A stretch of DNA of 64,000 nt, taken from Glandiceps talaboti (Eukaryota > Hemichordata > Enteropneusta > Spengelidae). The translations under genes and the position numbers were made by a program. Location of the stretch: NCBI RefSeq assembly GCF_964340395.1, contig NC_135549.1:5504501-5568500 (forward strand), written 5' to 3'. The notes under the pieces were generated by a model, which worked only from the letters and a program-made list of their open reading frames with translations, was not told the DNA's origin and searched no databases. This document shows positions 1 through 12,530 of this stretch, piece after piece (the first letter of the stretch is position 1; every line of letters begins with the position of its first letter).

Positions 1-314
1 TTTTGGTAGTGTATGCTTGGGAGGCATTCAGCTGAGATTTTTCAAAATCAACCCAATTTGACACACTCATCAGCTCACACTAAGCATAAGAACTTACTGT
101 TATTGGGTGATGATAAACAAGTAACACCCCCCCCCCCCACCCCATCATCAGTTTTAATACATAGTCAGAGTATTGTCCTTCAGTCATATATCCTTTTAAT
201 GCAAATTTATCATATTGCATGTAACTTTACATGTTCAACGCCTCTATTTTTGATGATGATGTGTACATCTTTCTGTCAAAGGTGCTACACTACATTAATA
301 AATGAATAACTTAC

Positions 315-1418
315 AGTTATTGTTGTTACTGGGTTACAAGTAGCTCCTGTCATTATTTTCAATTCATAGGAGGGATCATTTCCTCTGATACATTCTAGAA
401 TAGCATCACTGAATCCTTGTTCTATGTCATTCATTCTGTACATACACACTGCTGACTGATGACTTGGTACTGGTTTATTGTTGGTGACTGTCTCATGTTT
501 AGCAAATACTGCAAACAGTACTTCTTCTCCATCAGACAATCCTAGTTCTGAGGTTATATCAGTTGCAGGTCTGATAACATGAGCTGCTTGTATCAGATTG
601 TATAGGCTGTCATCACTGCCATGGCACTCTAGTGTTACTTCAGTGTATGATTCAAATGTATTTAAATTAGCATTCTCCTGTTGACACACTCTGGTTATTC
701 TTGATATGTAGTCTGAGTTCACGTTATCTGGATCTTCTCTTTGTATCACTAGAAAGTAGCTGTAACCATGATAACTGAATCCTGACACATAATGAGTGAT
801 AAATGTATTATATGTAGTACTTACTCTTGTTATCAATGCTTGGTTTGTTCCAACAGTGGCTATAATAAATGGATTGGACGCTGTTATTTGTCTTAAACTT
901 ACAGCTGGGTCACCGTATGTTTCTGGAGTCCTTGTTACTCCCACATACAACATTAGCTCATCACCATAACCAGATGCAATAAACCCTACAGTACTGTCTT
1001 CAGTTCTAGGTGATGCTACATATACACCATTATTATTCACATATATGGACAAGTCTTCAAGATTCCGCAGTTGACAGTAACCTTTGTAACTACCACAAGT
1101 CACTATGTTGTTATCATCACTTTTAATAGATAATATCTTGTTGTAATTGTCAATCCATCCTTCATCTGGATCCTCTACTGGTCCTGTAGATACATTGTGT
1201 TCTAACTTCAAATCACTAGTCAGTTTATAGATATTATTTACACCTCCAATGTACACATCACCAGAGTGATTTACTGTCAGGTGGTTGAAACCAATGGAGT
1301 TGATGTCATCAAATCGAGCTACTTCATAGATTTTGGCATGACAACACGCTGTCAGGCAGGTAATAATGGAAATAAATCTCCATGTGTTTCTTGACATAAT
1401 TGATGTGTACAATTACCA
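315..1418 (-). CDS. Plexin P2, first coding exon: signal peptide and most of sema (361 residues; rest outside the window)
   Basis: This is the second of two tandem plexin genes. The exon starts after the acceptor TTTCTTTCTGCACAG at 1418, has ATG at 1395-1397, and ends at donor ATAACT|GTAAGT in phase 0, as in P1. The signal peptide begins MSRNTWRFISIITCLTACCH. The sema part, from IYEVARFDDINSIGFNHLTV through AVCMYRMNDIEQGFSDAIL, is about nine-tenths identical to P1 by eye. Differences cluster in loops: SGYGDELMLY against PGYDDKHMMY, and TVGTNQALI against YRSKQALI. The longer ORF start at 1412 is in frame within the exon, but ATG 1397 aligns with the P1 start. Downstream exons lie beyond base 1, so I cannot say whether the gene is complete. 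Confidence 0.93.
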
Positions 1419-2609
1419 CTGTGCAGAAAGAAAATATGGAAATATACTAATAACACCAAATTTACATTAATTTTTTAATATCAGAAATATTATGACAAAC
1501 CCCGGTGTGAGTGCAAGTGTGGCGTACTCATGGATTTCAGACCAGTAAACCCTTAGTAGTTTTGTAATTACAATTTTGATAGAGTAATATATCACATTTT
1601 ATCCATGAAATTGCATAATTATGTAAAAAAAATGTGGCTATTAAAATCATGTCTGTCACAAACAGTTCTACATCTACACATCCCTAGAAACAAAAAGAAA
1701 TATCCTAACTATGTTTTAGACCTATGGACATTAATTTTGGAACAACTTTTTTCTTCTCAAATCACATAGAACTAATTTGCATACTTCTGTTAGGATTCTT
1801 TATGTCAAGAAAGATTCCTCATGTACAATGTCCCTAGCAACATCTCCACCAAATATCTGGTCAGTAAGCACAGTATTTTTGCCGTTCTTAACTGAAAACA
1901 ATAATATTAAGACCTTTCTTTGAACATCTCTGCTCGGATTATCATGTCACAATGGATGGTGTCAATGACTTACATATAAATGTACATCACGTCCAGAAGA
2001 AATACAGTAAAGGTTATTTCCTGGTTTATTGTTCAACTTTACTCTCTATTGTACTTTAAATGTTCATGTACAACATAAATCAAAAACAATTGTATCACCA
2101 GCATTATAATCCACTATGCACATCAAACTAGAATTAAAAGGGCTCCTTTAAAATGATGTTTTTGAGTGTTTTTAAGAGTAGTGTAAGTACATATAGGTAA
2201 AATCTAAGTTGGTTTTTCAGAAATACTAATAAGTTCCCCATCAAGATTCCTATATGTTACTTGAAAAACCTCTGAGTCAACACAACAGAAACATAAGATA
2301 TTCAAAATCAACAATTCAATGTGCCCTGTACAGCCACAGATGAGTAGTCTGTGGTATTGACAAGTAGTTAAGGGACTAGTCACTTTCTGTAGCCAGGGTG
2401 GGGTGGGGGTTGTCAGTGGATTTTTCAATCAGGCCACCAAAGCGTCACTGACTGACTGAATTTATTCTCGTGACTAAAAACTTTAAAACTTAAAAGATAG
2501 CATCATACTAAACCAGCAATTACGCAGGGTAAATATATTTAAAAAAAAAAAGTTTGATAGCACCTTGACAGTAAAAGGTTGGGGGAAAGCTTGAGATGGA
2601 AATAAATAC

Positions 2610-3440
2610 ATTCCTCATGGGAGGGTCCCTAGGGGGTCTTCCGCTACAAGCTCTGGAGAAGTTAAAGCCAATTTGCAGGCTATTCAGACCCTTTCAGACA
2701 ATAATTTTCAAGCTAAGTACAACACCACCTGCTTTACAAGCACCAACACGTAAAAAGCTGCTGCAACTACATAGGGATGAAAAGGTTCAGCTTTAGACTA
2801 TGATATGTCCACCTCTTGTGGGGAGGGGGTCATATGGGGTCTTGCAAGCTCTGGTCCAGGTTTTTACTCTTAAAAGCCAACTTCTAGGCTATTCAGAGCC
2901 TTTCAGGCAATAACTTCCAAACTTTACAAGACAGCACTATCAAGTATCAAAAAATAAACTATTCTTTACACATTTGGTTGAAATGTGTGTTCTTAAAAAG
3001 TTAAATGATATTATTATAAAGGTTCACACAACTGATAGATATATCATTGGCACGAGGAGAGTTTGAGAGTTTCTTTACTTTAAGAGTCTTTTAAAGCAAG
3101 TTTTAGACTATCCTGGCAATAAGTTCACATCTTTAAAGATATCTAAAATTAGCAATTAATCTTATATATAGGGTTAAAATGTTGAAAAGTTGAATATTAT
3201 TAAGTATTATGACAGTAAAAGATTGGTGCATATGGGGATTAATTGTTGGTTGACTGTACGAGTGACCTCTGGGGGTGTGGTAGTCCTGCAGCAGGTCTCC
3301 CCTAGCAGATCTGGAGGTGTTTTGGCTCTATTAATTAAGGCAATTTTAGGTTATTCATATTCACAGCTTCAAAAAGCATCACTGTATGTTAGAGAATGTG
3401 AGGTGCTCATACCTACTACCGGTATACATGTATAATACAA
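2610..3440 (+). repeat. Degenerate tandem repeat, about four ~200-bp units
   Basis: Units share GGGGTCTT..AAGCTCTGG, AAAGCCAA, GGCTATTCAGA and CTTTCAGACAATAA-type segments. The reading frames here are not conserved between units. It lies in the first intron of P2. Confidence 0.5.
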
Positions 3441-3537
3441 ACTGGATCTGATGGGAGGTGGTAATTTATCGTGTTGATAACATGTAGTGTCCAAAATTGA
3501 AAGCTTGCAATGCGTATTAATCCCTTCATACAAGAGT

Positions 3538-3593
3538 AAAACAACTACATATAGTGTGTGTCAGTAAAACAACTACATATAGTGTGTGTCAGT
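3538..3593 (+). repeat. Perfect 28-bp tandem duplication
   Basis: Two identical copies of a 28-bp unit starting AAAACAACTACATATAGTGT. Confidence 0.9.
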
Positions 3594-6500
3594 AAAGGAA
3601 AGTGAAAAGAATGCTCAAATTGAAAAAGTAACAATTTTTATTTTTTGTCAAAATCAAATTTCTGGTTTATACATGAAGTTGCGAGTTTACTGACACACAC
3701 ACACTCTATGTAGACTCTTTTGAAAAATATGGTAAATAGCAAATGTTTGATTTCACCAATGTGAGTGTGAACTTTGTAAATTACACTAGTGATAATACTC
3801 ATCTTACCACCTAAAAGTAAGCAAGTGTGGATTAATATTTTCATATTCATGTGTATTATCTTGTCCAAGCTTTAAATGAAACGTATACAGCCTTCAAAAA
3901 TAACAACCCTATCACACCCTTGATCAGGCTTGTTTTATAACATTGTTATAATGGCGCTATAGAAAATAAATAAATGTTAAATGTAAATTGTTTTCAATTA
4001 TCTCAAAATATTGAACTGATTGACTTCAGCGAATACAAAATGTACTATAATTGTCATAAAGTACTGGAATGTTCTTTGTCTACAATCAATAAGTCAGAGG
4101 TTGAAGTCACATCACTGACAAACATGACGTAGCATGTAGATAATTTATGTAATCCATGTACATGTCCTGCGAGCAACTAAAAACATTTAGCTATTGAATT
4201 TGCCAATCTCAAAACATTTTCACCACTTGCAGTGAATGTTAGCTATTATTATTAATTAGTGCTTTGAAATGGCAAAACATAGTGATGTACATGTAGGATA
4301 TTCTAGGTATAGGGGGAAATGACTTGATAAAAAATGTATATGTGCATGGAACTGCTGATGTGAATTTAGATCACATGGGGAAGAGAAGATTGGGCCTGGG
4401 ATAGACCGTACATCATTTGGGGCAGCGTTCAAAAATATTGTTTGTCCAAAGAAAATTGAAACAAGAATTTTCCCAATTGGAGATGATTATTGTATGTTTT
4501 ACAACACAGTTTGTTTCTAACCCCTTTGCCACCAATATATTGGCTTAGACTATAACGAATTTATGAAAATAGTGTCAGGGGAGGTTGACTTTTATTTCTA
4601 AGCTAATAGAGCAATCATAAAACTGACAAAATTACAGTTATTCTAATGCATAATGACCATTTTAATATATCTTAAAATCATAAAGTTACTGAGATAACAC
4701 ATTCACAGCTTAAAATGCATGGTGTAATGTACTACACTACCGGGTAGTTTAGAACATGTAAATGCCATATGATTTGTGTGGATAGCATTAAAACCCAATT
4801 ACTCCACAAATCAGCTCCAAACTTTGTGAAAGTTATGGAAATCAAATGTCAAAAAAAAAAACAATCAATGCACAAAGGTTACATTTTTCTTTTTTGGGGG
4901 AAAATATAACATCAGGTATATGAAATAATATCCTGTAACTATATGGCTAGCAAATCTGGTATGTAATCTATGTGATATTGATTGTATGCAAGACTTTTTA
5001 TGATACAGTTGGAAATGTACAGATACATTCGACCTAGAAAACTCACTGCCATTCCCCAATATCTCTCGTCGTTCAGCCAATGAAGATACAATGATGTTAA
5101 AAAGGCCTAGTTGCTATGAGTCAAAAGACAAGTAGTGATAAAATCCTTAGTTCATGAGTGCTTTCAAGCTGATCAGTGAGGAAAATTATTGGAGAATAAT
5201 ATAACCACATCACTGCAGCATATTAGTTTAACTTATAAAAAAATTCATATTTCAAGCACTGCAGAACAAATGATGTAGACCCTAAACCATACAACAACTG
5301 TGCTATACATTTTTGTATTTTGTACATGCAAACCCATTATTATTAACTTGGTTTGTATGGCATACAGGTAAGATTAGAATAACTGTGTATTCCATTCATG
5401 ATGAGTGAGCAGTTTAAATTGAAGTTTTATATTTCATGTGGCATTTTATTAATGAACATTATCATTCACGATAACATGGAATTATTAAGATAGGTTGTGT
5501 GGCTACCAAAGCCAAAATTTGACAATGTCACTTGATTATGAGATAGTTAACAATTCTTATATGCATTTGAGAGTTGCTGTGCCATGATTACACAATTATT
5601 CATAATTTATAAGCCTCCTGTAAAATGATATGATTCACTTAAAAAAGTTAATAATTGTTCAGACATGAAAAAGACAACTATTTCCTGGATTGTTGAGACA
5701 CACAATAGTTTATCATGTACAACATGCATTGTACATAGTAAAACACTGCGCAAACACTTGTAGAGTTGAAATCCAGCCACTCACTAATAATTCATCCAGT
5801 CCTATAAAAAGCTTTTGATTTTGTAAGGACACTTGACAGCAACAATTTTCTAGCTGTTACTAGCTATTGATCACTGTCCTACAATTTAATCACAGAAAAC
5901 AGAGTAGAGTAACTTTTTTCAACTACAATAATTACTTTAACTTTAATGATATGTGCATTTCAAAAAGTGTTCTCCTTAGGCCAGAAAAAATACAAAAAAG
6001 CTGTTCAATGGGCCCGACCTAACAATATTTTTGCCATTTCAATTTTTTTTTTTTTGGTGATGGGCAAAATATCCTCATGTGGGCTTCACATGTCCATAAA
6101 ATGACTGCTGGACTACTGTGCACACTTCATTTCAAAATTAGTTAAAGGGCATTGCTTTATCGCTTCTGAATAATACATATAATAATATGCAATACATGTA
6201 CAGTACATTTGAGTCAATTCCAAATTATTTAATCAATATACAGTTGTTTACTTGGCTCTAAGCATGCATACAAGAGTGAATTGAGATAATAAACTGAGCT
6301 GTTGCATATCCAATGTGCACTAAAGGAACAAACAAAATTTATGACAATGGGAAGAGGGCTGAGAAGTCATTGGGCCATCAAAATTCTGATAGTTTGAAAT
6401 AGGAATTTGAAATGTTTTGCTCTTTATTTATGATTTTTTTTTTAACCATACTAAAGGAGAAGTCATTTACCAAGTGCACATCTGCAAAATATCTTTCAGT

Positions 6501-9102
6501 TTTGCCACTACAAAATATAGTGAGATAATATGTAATGCATACTTGCATGAATGTCTCTCAATTCTGGTATTTTGATACCATATTCAAGTATTGTAATACT
6601 TAAAATGATATGTCTGTGGTTTGATATTTTATGCCTCTAAATGGCCGCCTATATGTTATTATTTTCAAAACAGTTTTCATCTTTGGAGGTGTCTCCTCCC
6701 AATCAGTAGCAATCACTGATAATCTTCAAGATGAAAGGTGGTTGGGAGTCCCTGTATTAGGTTACAGCTCATTATGAGCCATCTCCTTATGCCTGTGAAA
6801 TCCACATCCTTTGTAAAGTAATCTCCTTTGGACTGTAATTAATTATAGTTGGTTATCACTGTTTTTTTAATGCACCATTGTACCATATGATTTTATATCT
6901 CCACTGTAGTGCAGGTGACAGAATGGGTGGCTAAATTAATTCTGGAGTTTCATTTGGCGGGTTAACGTTTTTTTGAGGAGTGGGGAAGAGGTACTACAAA
7001 ATTTGTTTTAACTGTAAAATGTGTACATTTCCTAACTGTAGAACTGATGCTGGAAATCAATTGCCATAGAGACAAATTGCAAAAATGCAAATTGATAAAA
7101 AGCAAATTGACTGAATAATTTAAGTACTCATGTAAACTAAACTAAACTTGAAATGTAAACTCATCATAAAATATGGCTTCCCTATGTTTACATCCTTGCC
7201 CAATATTGTAAAAAAAAAAGTCGACCTACCTACCTAATGTGGTGGGCTATGTTGCCAGTTCAACAGCTGAGAAAAAAAAATAGGTGGGGTCAGGGGCACG
7301 GAAAAAATTAGGTGCAAAGTGGAGGGGGGGGGGGGTGAAAATTCTGAAGTTCTGAAAGGGGGTGGGGGTCATGTAATATTTTGCTCATGATTTAAACCAC
7401 ATGCCTTTAAACCCCAGGAGCAATAGTTTACTGAGTAAAGTTGCAAAAAACTGTCTTGCAGCTTTGCTGCAATAACTTATCAAACCTATATTGAATCATC
7501 ATGAGGAAGACTCCGCAAGAGTATTGAAGACAATATTCAAGTATTCTATGGCTTTCAATAATGTGTATGGTTTGAATATTTGTCATGTTTCTAAATGGAC
7601 TCCTACATGTCTTGATTTTCAAAAGTGCTCACCGTGGGAGGGGGACATATCGCCCACAGCCTAACCACTAGTAATCATGATGATGCTGTTTCTCTCCCAC
7701 ATCAATATTGCAATGGAAAGTCTTGCTAGCCAAGTATCTCCAATTTACAGTCCCAATGTTTAGTGTGTCATGCATACTTCTCCAGAAAGTGAGATTAGAT
7801 GGGGGTGGGGTACTGTATATATATATGTCACGTTACCCAACATTGTAATCAGAACAGTTGCTTTTGTTTGTGGTTTATTCCATTTTCAGACCATATGTGT
7901 CGAGTTTTTTTTTTATCCAGAAGCATTCACATGTTAGTCTGTATGATTTGTTCTTCCATATCTTTTCAAGTCCTACTACTTTGAAGTCATCAAGGGAGTG
8001 GTTGGCATGAGTTGAAGTGGTTTTTTATTGGATCTGTTTTGTTTTTGTTCCTTATCAGTGATAAATGGTTTGTTTTTATTCCTTATCAGTGATAAATTGT
8101 TCTGCATGCTGGGTGTAGATGGTATCTCCTATTTCTCCAATGTACTAGTTTATTATTTGTCCATACTTCCCACAATCTCAGACCACTAAGGTAGTGGTCT
8201 TACTTAGTCACAATGTGTACCATATATTACATTTGTCATTTGCTGTTTTGCATATATAATCTCTAGCCTTTGGGGATCTGCAAAAATTCTTGGGTTCATG
8301 GGGGGGTTGAATATTTTTGAAATCACAGACGGATGGGGTATGCACGTGTGAGTGCGAAATATTTTTAGACAATAATATTTTTTCTTTAGGCCCTCCCCTG
8401 CTTTAAATTCTGCTCATTCTGTAATAATAAAACAAATGTCAAGGCTTACCAAAGTTTTGTTTGGACTTCTCGATCTAAGTCAGTGCTAATTTTTTTAGAA
8501 ATGATATATTGTTTCCTTAGCATAGTTATATTACATTGTAAATCAAATGATTTATCTATATTGTATATTAGCGCTAGTACTCAGACCACTAGAGACCACT
8601 AGGTCTGAGATTAGTAGCACTTTCTCCATGGGGATCAATTCATTTGGCATAATGGCAGGGCACAAAAGAAACTACACAGTGTGTTTGCATAAATTTATTC
8701 TGAGATGTTACTGGACACTGTACACATAGTATGATGTGCATGACGTATGTTTATTGTATACCTTCAAGTTGGAAGCATAAAAGAAAAGTGGCCCAATTTT
8801 TTGTCAATTTATCAAAGACCGTACCTGGTACGATTGAACTGTCAACAAGTTTTAATATGACATGATGTGTTAATTTTAGAACTTCATTATATGACTTCAT
8901 CATTTTGTAGAAGTATAATTATAATATTACACAACTATTTTGTGGTCTTTGAGATATTAACTTTTATTACTAATCAAGACAAGGTGATTGGATATTGAAT
9001 CTCAGATGATGTCTTTCATAAGACTTAAGAATACGTCATACTCTAACAATAGCGATTTTGTGTAAACTTTGAAATGTATTTCATGTTGAGATTTTGGGCC
9101 TA

Positions 9103-9196
9103 TCTAAAAAAGGGGAAGGATGGAGATGGAGATTGGTCATGTAATAAAATCTAAAAATGGGGAAGGATGGAGATGGAGATTGGTCATGTAATAAAA
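9103..9196 (+). repeat. 47-bp tandem duplication
   Basis: Two copies of a 47-bp unit containing GGAAGGATGGAGATGGAGAT, differing at one base. Confidence 0.9.
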
Positions 9197-9335
9197 TCAA
9201 CCAAGTGGTTAGCTTGGCGTTTGTTGAACCAGATATGAATGTTTCGTTGTGTGCACCCATTACATGTAATGTTGATTCGTATGATGAAAATACTGGTGAC
9301 TCATAAATATTCACACCACCCTATGTACAGTACAA

Positions 9336-9984
9336 CACAGGTTGTAGGGAGCATGTAATTGATTGATGGATCTCAATTGATTTATTTATTGATTTATTAT
9401 TTGGTTGAATGATTGATCGACTGAATGATTAATTTTTGTGGTGAAGTAAAACTTATTGTGTGTGTGATATATTGATCAACTGACTCATTAATTTTTGTTT
9501 AGTTTTCTCTTTGTAATTCACTCTTTATTGACTAAATAAAGACATCTTATCCATCCTTCTCCTCTTATGTAAATTAAAACACACATAATCTCATAATAGT
9601 GAACAGATTGTTACATTAACACATTTCCCTTTATCTCTTATCTTCTGGGAGATTATCACAGTGCATGTTCCAGTGTTTGTCCTTTGTGATAATCACCCAG
9701 TAGATAAGAGATAAAGCAAGCAATTTTCATGGTAACTTATCCCTGCTAATTATGAGATTAGGGGTGTCTTAATTTAGATAAGAGGACAAGAATGGACAAG
9801 ATGTAGTCAATGAAGTGAGAATTATTTATACTGTTATACAGCTGAAAGAGAGAAAAGTAACAGGGAAAGAAGAAAAAAGTTTTATATCACCACAAAAATC
9901 AATGAGTCAATTGACCAATCATTCAATCAAATAATAAATAAATCGATACATCGATCGCTTGATACTTGCTCACTGAACCCTGTG
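9336..9984. repeat. Long imperfect foldback, ~650 bp
   Basis: Arms pair along almost the full length. Examples: TGATTTATTTATTG near 9380 with the inverse near 9945; TCTTATCCATCC near 9545 with GGACAAGATG near 9795; ATCTCTTATCTTCTGGGAG at about 9635 with CAGTAGATAAGAGAT near 9700. The centre is near 9670. It lies in the first intron of P2. Confidence 0.8.
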
Positions 9985-10370
9985 GGTACAAATGCGTTAC
10001 ACTGTAACACATGAGGGCTTTTTGGTTTTTCTTTTTTAGCTTTTCAGTTCCAGGATTCCCGCCGGAATGATAAAAAGCTCAAAAAAAACCTTCAAAATAA
10101 AATAATAAAGCCACAGTTATTGCAGCAACCTTGCACTGTACTTGTACAGGTACCCACTGACAGTAAGTCCGAAAGCAAACATGACAAACAGCCTGCTATA
10201 AATTATAAACTACCTCGACACGGCGACAACTCAACTTCGCAAGCATGTCTACCATCATCTCCCCCTATATACATGATCCATGGTTCATATATAAATTGAC
10301 GCTAGAGTTGCTAGTCATATACATTGACCATTTTCGACCGGGTCTATTCATTACAAGAAAGTCTACTCAC

Positions 10371-10450
10371 CCAATCACAATTTCTCTAAAGTGTTCACTG
10401 AAAAATGAGTTGTAAATTTAAGAACATGGACTCTGGAGATTGACGGTCCT
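10371..10450 (-). other. Candidate noncoding first exon of P2
   Basis: On the minus strand a segment containing CACTTTAGAG ends in the donor GATTGG|GTGAGTAG. It lies about 9 kb upstream of the P2 sema exon acceptor at 1418. A TATA box at 10472-10477 would place the start near 10445. The match to the P1 segment at 59399 supports it; the boundaries are inferred. Confidence 0.45.
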
Positions 10451-10471
10451 ACGAACTTTGCAGTTTCCTTG

Positions 10472-10541
10472 TTTATACGCGGAAATAATAAGGATGCCAA
10501 TTTGCATATGAATAAGTTGATTACCCATAATCCATTGCGCC
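10472..10541 (-). promoter_or_regulatory. Candidate P2 promoter module (octamer, ETS-type site, TATA)
   Basis: Reading the minus strand: GGCGCA (10536-10541), TTATGGG (10524-10530), ATATGCAAATT with octamer ATGCAAAT at 10500-10507, ATTTCCG (10480-10486), then GTATAAAC (TATAAA at 10472-10477). Octamer-to-ETS spacing equals that in P1. Confidence 0.45.
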
Positions 10542-11201
10542 GTGAAACAAGTACTACATTGTACTTTAATGAAATCGCACCAAGTTCACTACTTCAGATT
10601 GTATGTATCAAGTCACGGTGTACTTGCAAATGTTTCGTGCAATCCGACAATCCACAGATCCAGACCGTATAACCAAATTAGTCGATCTAATATTTAATAA
10701 CTTTACAACGACTCGAACCTGGACTTATACTGAATGTGATGACTAGGTGTGTCCCATTCACAGACATTTATAGTGCAATTCGCAGTTTCGGCCAATGCAA
10801 TGTATGATTATATTTAAGTACGATAAAAGTTAGATTTTATGACGCAGCAAACTGTACGTTTGAAACATGTAAAAAAACAACTACTACTTATAAATAACAT
10901 GTCAAAATAGAGCTAAAATGTTACAGCTGACACTCATAATACAATATTGAAGTGTTTGACAAAACAGGAAGGTACACACCTTAGATAACCTCTGTTTACA
11001 GACCACACCGGTCACACATTTATTTCCTATCATCCAATTGTAAGAATTCACTACCATCACAGCCAGGGTCACAGCTGTACTAGTATAGTGCACTTCTCCA
11101 CATTCCCACCATCACCCCTTTCAACCTCCTCTTGGCAGCTGACCTGGTCTATGACACTTTGGGGGACCGTCTTCTTACTTCTGCCCCCATTCGCCTCCAA
11201 C

Positions 11202-11690
11202 CACAGGGAGCTCAGGCTCAGTTAGTTTTGTTTACAAATACAAACAAACAAGTAAACAAACACAATACAAACAAGTAAACAAACAAACAAATAAATAAAC
11301 AAGTAAATGCACAAACAAAAACAAGTAAACAAACACAAAATAAACCGACAAATGAGTGGATACATACGTGAGTAAACGACAACAAACCAACGAACAAACA
11401 AACACTAACACCCCCCCCCCGCAATGGTCACATCTAATCTAGAAATAACCCAATTCCAGATGTGACCATTGCGGGGGGGGGGGGGGTAGTGTTTGTTTGT
11501 TCGTTGGTTTGTTATCGTTTACTCATGTATGTATCTACTCATTTGTCGGTTTATTTTGTTTGTTTGTTTACTTGTTTTTGTTTGTGTATTTACTTGTTTA
11601 TTTATTTGTTTGTTTACTTGTTTGTATTTTGTTAGTTTACTTGTTTGTTTGTATTTGTAAACAAAACTAACTGAGCCTGAGCTCCCTGTG
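11202..11690. repeat. Long palindrome, ~490 bp, with matching C and G runs
   Basis: The outer ends CACAGGGAGCTCAGGCTCAG and its inverse (ending 11690) are exact. The inner stem GCAATGGTCACATCT and AGATGTGACCATTGC encloses a 22-nt loop (11436-11457). Between them lie A/C-rich (AAACAAGTAAAC) and inverse G/T-rich arms, and a C10 run facing a G run. Upstream of the P2 promoter. The ORFs read in this stretch are by-products of the repeats. Confidence 0.9.
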
Positions 11691-11960
11691 CTCCAACTGG
11701 CATCACTCGGCCTCCAAAAGGCCCCGACTCGCTTCAACTGGCACCACAATGCATACTCACCCATCTTGCCATCGACCAGATCAGTAGTGCCCTCTGCCCA
11801 AAGTGGTTTTTGGTTTATGCTGGATTTATTTGATATGTAGTTACCTTTGCCTTTGTTATTTGTGTCTTGCATTATTGTTTTAGTATTATTTTATTTCCAC
11901 TTGTTTTCTAACTTATCTGGATGTGTGTGTCAAACTGTTAATAATCAATTTCTGAATAGT

Positions 11961-12200
11961 CCCCCCCCCCCCCAATTACCTTATGAATTTGGTGATTATA
12001 ATGTATTTTTTTCTTCATAGATTAAGCCCAACCAGATTTCATGTCGAAAAATGCAACTATAGTTTATCTGTTTAATAGATAAACTGCAGTTGCCTTTTTC
12101 GACATGAAATACGGTTGGGCTTAATCTATGAAGAAAAAAGTACATTGTAAAGCCTGTAATGACCAAATTCTTAAGGTAAATGGGGGGGGGGGGGGGGGGG
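11961..12200. repeat. Palindrome of ~240 bp bounded by C13 and G19 runs
   Basis: The arms include TTCTTCATAGATTAAGCCCA and its inverse near 12110, and TTTCATGTCGAAAAA with its inverse. The centre is AGTTTATCT, a 7-nt loop (12070-12076), then AGATAAACT. The C run at the left end faces the G run at the right end. It is 270 bp from the palindrome at 11202-11690. Confidence 0.9.
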
Positions 12201-12312
12201 TTGGGGTTGGATCATGACTTTACGTAATTATATAAATTACTGTACTCAGGGTATATTGTATGGGCTGAGTTGAAAGTGTATCAAGATGTTCTTTGTATAA
12301 ATAATAACTGTG

Positions 12313-12340
12313 TCACGGTATCAGAGTGCTGATACCGTGA
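12313..12340. repeat. Perfect hairpin, 12-bp stem and 4-nt loop
   Basis: TCACGGTATCAG, AGTG, CTGATACCGTGA. It has no T tract and no gene context, so it is noted only as a structure. Confidence 0.7.
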
Positions 12341-12442
12341 GTGCATAGTGCATAGTTTCATTCTTCTTTCGCCAAGTAGAGTGCTCAATCACCTTGGAGA
12401 GCTATCATACATAAAAATGAAAGAAGACGAGTCTGATATTAC

Positions 12443-12443
<1 letters not shown>

Positions 12444-12517
<74 letters not shown>

Positions 12518-12530
12518 GTGTGTGTGTGTG
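12444..12530. repeat. TA then TG microsatellite
   Basis: About 34 TA dinucleotides followed by a short TG run, in the intergenic region between P1 and P2. Confidence 0.95.

Larger units (their letters stand above)
1419..10370 (-). other. Inferred first intron of P2, no gene seen
   Basis: Holds the degenerate repeat at 2610-3440, two small tandem duplications, G runs near 7323, and the foldback at 9336-9984. Short reading frames here show no motif and no codon structure that I recognise. Confidence 0.5.

Noticed and set aside
11218-11872. Minus-strand frames of 68 and 117 codons
   Set aside because: Produced by the A/C-rich and G/T-rich arms of the palindrome; they have no family motif and the arms mirror each other.
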